Of a stretch of 13,002 nucleotides of DNA, positions 11,145 to 13,002 are shown piece after piece. Each line of letters starts with the position of its first letter. Position 1 is the first letter of the stretch. The DNA lies in assembly GCA_017610505.1 (NCBI GenBank), contig JAFCBX010000047.1, positions 1 to 13,002 of the forward strand. Direction: 5' to 3'. The DNA comes from Methanosarcinales archaeon. Its GTDB lineage: Archaea; Nanobdellota; Nanobdellia; Woesearchaeales; CG1-02-33-12. Below the pieces are notes generated by a model that was not told the origin of the DNA, made no database searches, and saw only the letters and a list, made by a program, of their open reading frames with translations. Both the position numbers and the translations under genes were made by a program.

Positions 11145-12419
11145 TTATATAAACTCATTCAATCCTTTCTGCTTGCGGTTTCTAACTGGTTCATTTTGAC
11201 TAACTTTCTTTTTTGCATTTTCATCAGAAAATATTGGATAGCCATACTCACCGTCAAAGCCCGGCTGAATCTTTATTTTTCCATTGCGATTGTTAATAAT
11301 TGCCTCTGCAATCTTTTCATCACTCACTTTCTTTAGTTCATCAAAAGATGAGTTAAGCAATACATCCATCTCTGACCCTGATTCATTAACTAAATCGGAG
11401 TATGCTTTCCATATCTTTTGTGTTGCAATTCCTGAATTCAACAGCTTTGATAAAATTTCTGACAATGGAATTAGTGATTTGAATGGAACAGCATTTTTTG
11501 GTGTGAAGCCAACTGGACGGTCTGCAAGTTCCTCAACCCTGTGCAAGACTCCTATTGTTAATTTTCTTCCGCATACAGGGCAGATATCTTTATTTTTAAG
11601 TGATTCATTTGGGCTCATGCAGATATTGCAATTTCTATGCCCATCAAAGTGATATTTTCCATAGCTCGGGTCAACTTCTATTGTTTCTTTTAGGCCTTGT
11701 TTTGTTCTTATTGCATTTAACAGTGAGTCATAGCTTAATTCTTTTAAATCAAAGATATTACACTCGCGGCCAATGCGCCAGGGCCAGAATGAATGTAAAT
11801 CAGAGTTGCTTACTAATGTATATTTATCTAACATACTTAAACGCCAGTTCATTGCAGGGTCTGAGCTAAGTCCTGTTTCCAAAGCATGAATATGTTTTGT
11901 TTGGTCTTTAAAACATTCTTGTACACTGTCAAAGCCTGATTTTGAGCCAAACAAGCCAAACCAGGGAGTCCAGACATGTGCAGGAACTATTTCTATATCT
12001 TTATCAATATCTTTCATCATTTCAACAAAATCAGGGCATTTTATCCCAAAGATTGGCCTGCCGTCATAATCAACACGGCCAAATTTCTTTAATTGCTCTG
12101 TTATCTGCTCAACAATATCAAAATTCTTTGCTAAAACAACATTATGAATTTTTCTTTGCTTGCCATCCTGTGTATACATTAAGGAAATTTCTGTCTGAAG
12201 AATAAAGTTAAAGCCTGATTTTGTTTTTAGAATTCCAGTTCCATCTTCTGTAAGCTCTGATTTAAGCTCTTTAATCCATATTGGATGAGTAAAATCACCT
12301 GTTCCAAGAAGACTGAGGCCTTTAAGCCTTGCATACTTCTCAAGGTTTTGGATGTTTAATTGGTTAGAAGTGGCCCTGCTGTATTTAGAATGGATGTGCA
12401 AGTCAGCTATTATTCTCAT
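11145..12419 (-). CDS. Endonuclease Q-like PHP-domain DNA nuclease
   Basis: 424-residue PHP-fold nuclease resembling archaeal endonuclease Q, which nicks DNA 5' of deaminated bases such as uracil and hypoxanthine and at abasic sites. Metal-binding motifs are DLHIHSKYS (His8, His10), GTGDFTHP (about 39-46), QTEIS (Glu77), the His92 region, VPAHVWTPWFG (His148) and SNSDLHSFWPWRIG (Asp207, His209). A zinc-finger-like element follows with Cys264, Cys267, Cys280 and Cys283 (CNIC...CPVC). The last eight residues, QKGLNEFI (417-424), fit a PCNA-interacting peptide (QxxLxxF-hydrophobic), matching the known PCNA link of Thermococcales EndoQ. No SD; a TATA box about 23 bases upstream supports a leaderless start. 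Some databases label such proteins PHP phosphoesterase or helicase-associated; the full domain order favours EndoQ. Confidence 0.88.
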   Translation of the reverse strand: MRIIADLHIHSKYSRATSNQLNIQNLEKYARLKGLSLLGTGDFTHPIWIKELKSELTEDGTGILKTKSGFNFILQTEISLMYTQDGKQRKIHNVVLAKNFDIVEQITEQLKKFGRVDYDGRPIFGIKCPDFVEMMKDIDKDIEIVPAHVWTPWFGLFGSKSGFDSVQECFKDQTKHIHALETGLSSDPAMNWRLSMLDKYTLVSNSDLHSFWPWRIGRECNIFDLKELSYDSLLNAIRTKQGLKETIEVDPSYGKYHFDGHRNCNICMSPNESLKNKDICPVCGRKLTIGVLHRVEELADRPVGFTPKNAVPFKSLIPLSEILSKLLNSGIATQKIWKAYSDLVNESGSEMDVLLNSSFDELKKVSDEKIAEAIINNRNGKIKIQPGFDGEYGYPIFSDENAKKKVSQNEPVRNRKQKGLNEFI

Positions 12420-12437
12420 TTGCCATAATAAAACAGA

Positions 12438-12447
12438 TTTATATAAA
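12438..12447 (-). promoter_or_regulatory. TATA box of the endonuclease Q gene
   Basis: TTTATATAAA-type box centred about 23 bases before the ATG at 12419, lying in the 52-base gap after the debranching-enzyme gene. The repair gene therefore has its own promoter. Confidence 0.5.
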
Positions 12448-12471
12448 AAAGTTGCTATAACCTTTGCATAA

Positions 12472-13002
12472 TCAGTCTTTTAGGAACATTTCATTAATTA
12501 GCTCAATATACATTGCAGCAGACCAGGCCTGGGCCAGACAGCCCTCTGATCTTAGCTCTTTAGAGCTTGACAACTCAGCATGGTAGCCGATTATTCCCTG
12601 CCATAAAATCTCTTTTGTGCTTGCTTCAAGTATTTTATCAATGTATTTTTTGTATCTTTTTTTATCTAGCCTGTATAAAACAATTGCAGCAAGATTGTTT
12701 ATCCAGAACCATGAATCACCATTATGATAGCTTTCATTATTCTCTCCTGTATGCTCTGAAATAAAGAACTTAATTTTCTTATCCACTGTTGAAAGCCCTC
12801 CCCAGCTGTTCCATAGTCGCTTTAGCACATTATCAAAGCATGTAACCCACTCTTTTTTGCTTAAAAGCCGGGGATAAAAGTAATATGCTATGAAAATATT
12901 TGGCCTTATAGTATAATCATCCAAGCCATCTGCAAGATATTTTTTGTTCCAGAACTTTTTTCTTACATCTTTTTTTAAATTATTTTCAAGTTCCTGATAA
13001 AC
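12472..13002 (-). CDS. Glycogen debranching enzyme / amylo-alpha-1,6-glucosidase, C-terminal part
   Basis: Partial gene. The frame stays open past the TTG at 12924 to the right edge, giving 176 visible residues, so the true start is outside the window. The sequence matches the C-terminal (alpha/alpha)6 domain of archaeal/bacterial debranching enzymes: FWNKKYLADGLDDYTIRPNI, AYYFYPRLLSKKEW, GGLSTVDKKIKFF, ESYHNGDSWFWINNLAAIVL, GYHAELSSSKELRSEGC and AQAWSAAMYIE. Relatives hydrolyse alpha-1,6 branch points in glycogen or starch-like polymers in the cytoplasm. In typical family members the corresponding segment reads YHNGxxWPW; here Phe replaces Pro. It ends 52 bases upstream of the endonuclease Q start on the same strand. 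With ppsA, fba and the PfkB kinase nearby, it suggests glycogen storage linked to gluconeogenesis. Confidence 0.88.
   Translation of the reverse strand, partial: VYQELENNLKKDVRKKFWNKKYLADGLDDYTIRPNIFIAYYFYPRLLSKKEWVTCFDNVLKRLWNSWGGLSTVDKKIKFFISEHTGENNESYHNGDSWFWINNLAAIVLYRLDKKRYKKYIDKILEASTKEILWQGIIGYHAELSSSKELRSEGCLAQAWSAAMYIELINEMFLKD

Noticed and set aside
12472..12924. TTG at 12924 as the start of the debranching enzyme
   Set aside because: The frame continues open and family-like through FWNKKYLADG to the right edge, so the TTG is internal.
1..13002. CRISPR array, rRNA or tRNA genes
   Set aside because: No regularly spaced repeats were found, and I recognised no tRNA cloverleaf or rRNA segment on either strand; a computed tRNA scan was not possible.

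Overview
The window looks like a chromosomal segment of an AT-rich archaeon, most likely of the DPANN group (Woesearchaeota/Pacearchaeota-like). The archaeal part rests on several signals: a class I (DhnA-type) fructose-bisphosphate aldolase, an endonuclease Q-like PHP nuclease ending in a PCNA-binding motif, TATA boxes about 25 bases before starts that lack a Shine-Dalgarno (SD) site, and a second gene class with the SD GAGGTG. The DPANN placement is weaker. It rests on the small wHTH and membrane proteins, which look like families I associate with that group.

Layout, left to right: the 3' part of an M50 site-2 protease with a PDZ domain (+); a PadR-like winged-helix regulator (-) overlapping it tail to tail; a YihX-like HAD phosphatase (+); phosphoenolpyruvate synthase (-), split into two frames by a one-base shift; protein-L-isoaspartate methyltransferase (+); a SAMHD1-like HD phosphohydrolase (+); a pilin-like membrane-anchored protein (+); a three-gene minus-strand operon (PfkB sugar kinase, Isf-type iron-sulfur flavoprotein, aldolase); a four-helix membrane protein (-); an intergenic stretch of about 540 bp whose core is about 14% GC; a 45-residue lysine-rich histone-tail-like protein (+) with strong expression signals and a hairpin terminator; endonuclease III (+); a cupredoxin-like lipoprotein (+) without its usual copper ligands; endonuclease Q (-); and the C-terminal part of a glycogen debranching enzyme (-) running off the right edge.

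PEP synthase, the aldolase, the PfkB kinase and the debranching enzyme together suggest a sugar/glycogen and gluconeogenesis neighbourhood. Endonuclease III and endonuclease Q are repair enzymes for oxidised and deaminated bases. The HD protein could police nucleotide pools. The lysine-rich protein is a candidate nucleoid component.

The most notable observations are an exact 18-bp in-frame tandem duplication just before the Schiff-base lysine of the aldolase, the lysine-rich mini-protein beside an extreme AT island, the ppsA frameshift at a homopolymer, the ligand-less cupredoxin, a 25-bp direct repeat bracketing the pilin-like gene, and an operator-like palindrome between TATA box and SD of the membrane-protein gene. 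I saw no rRNA, tRNA, CRISPR array or transposase. I found no clearly new multi-gene system; the novelty is in individual genes and sites.
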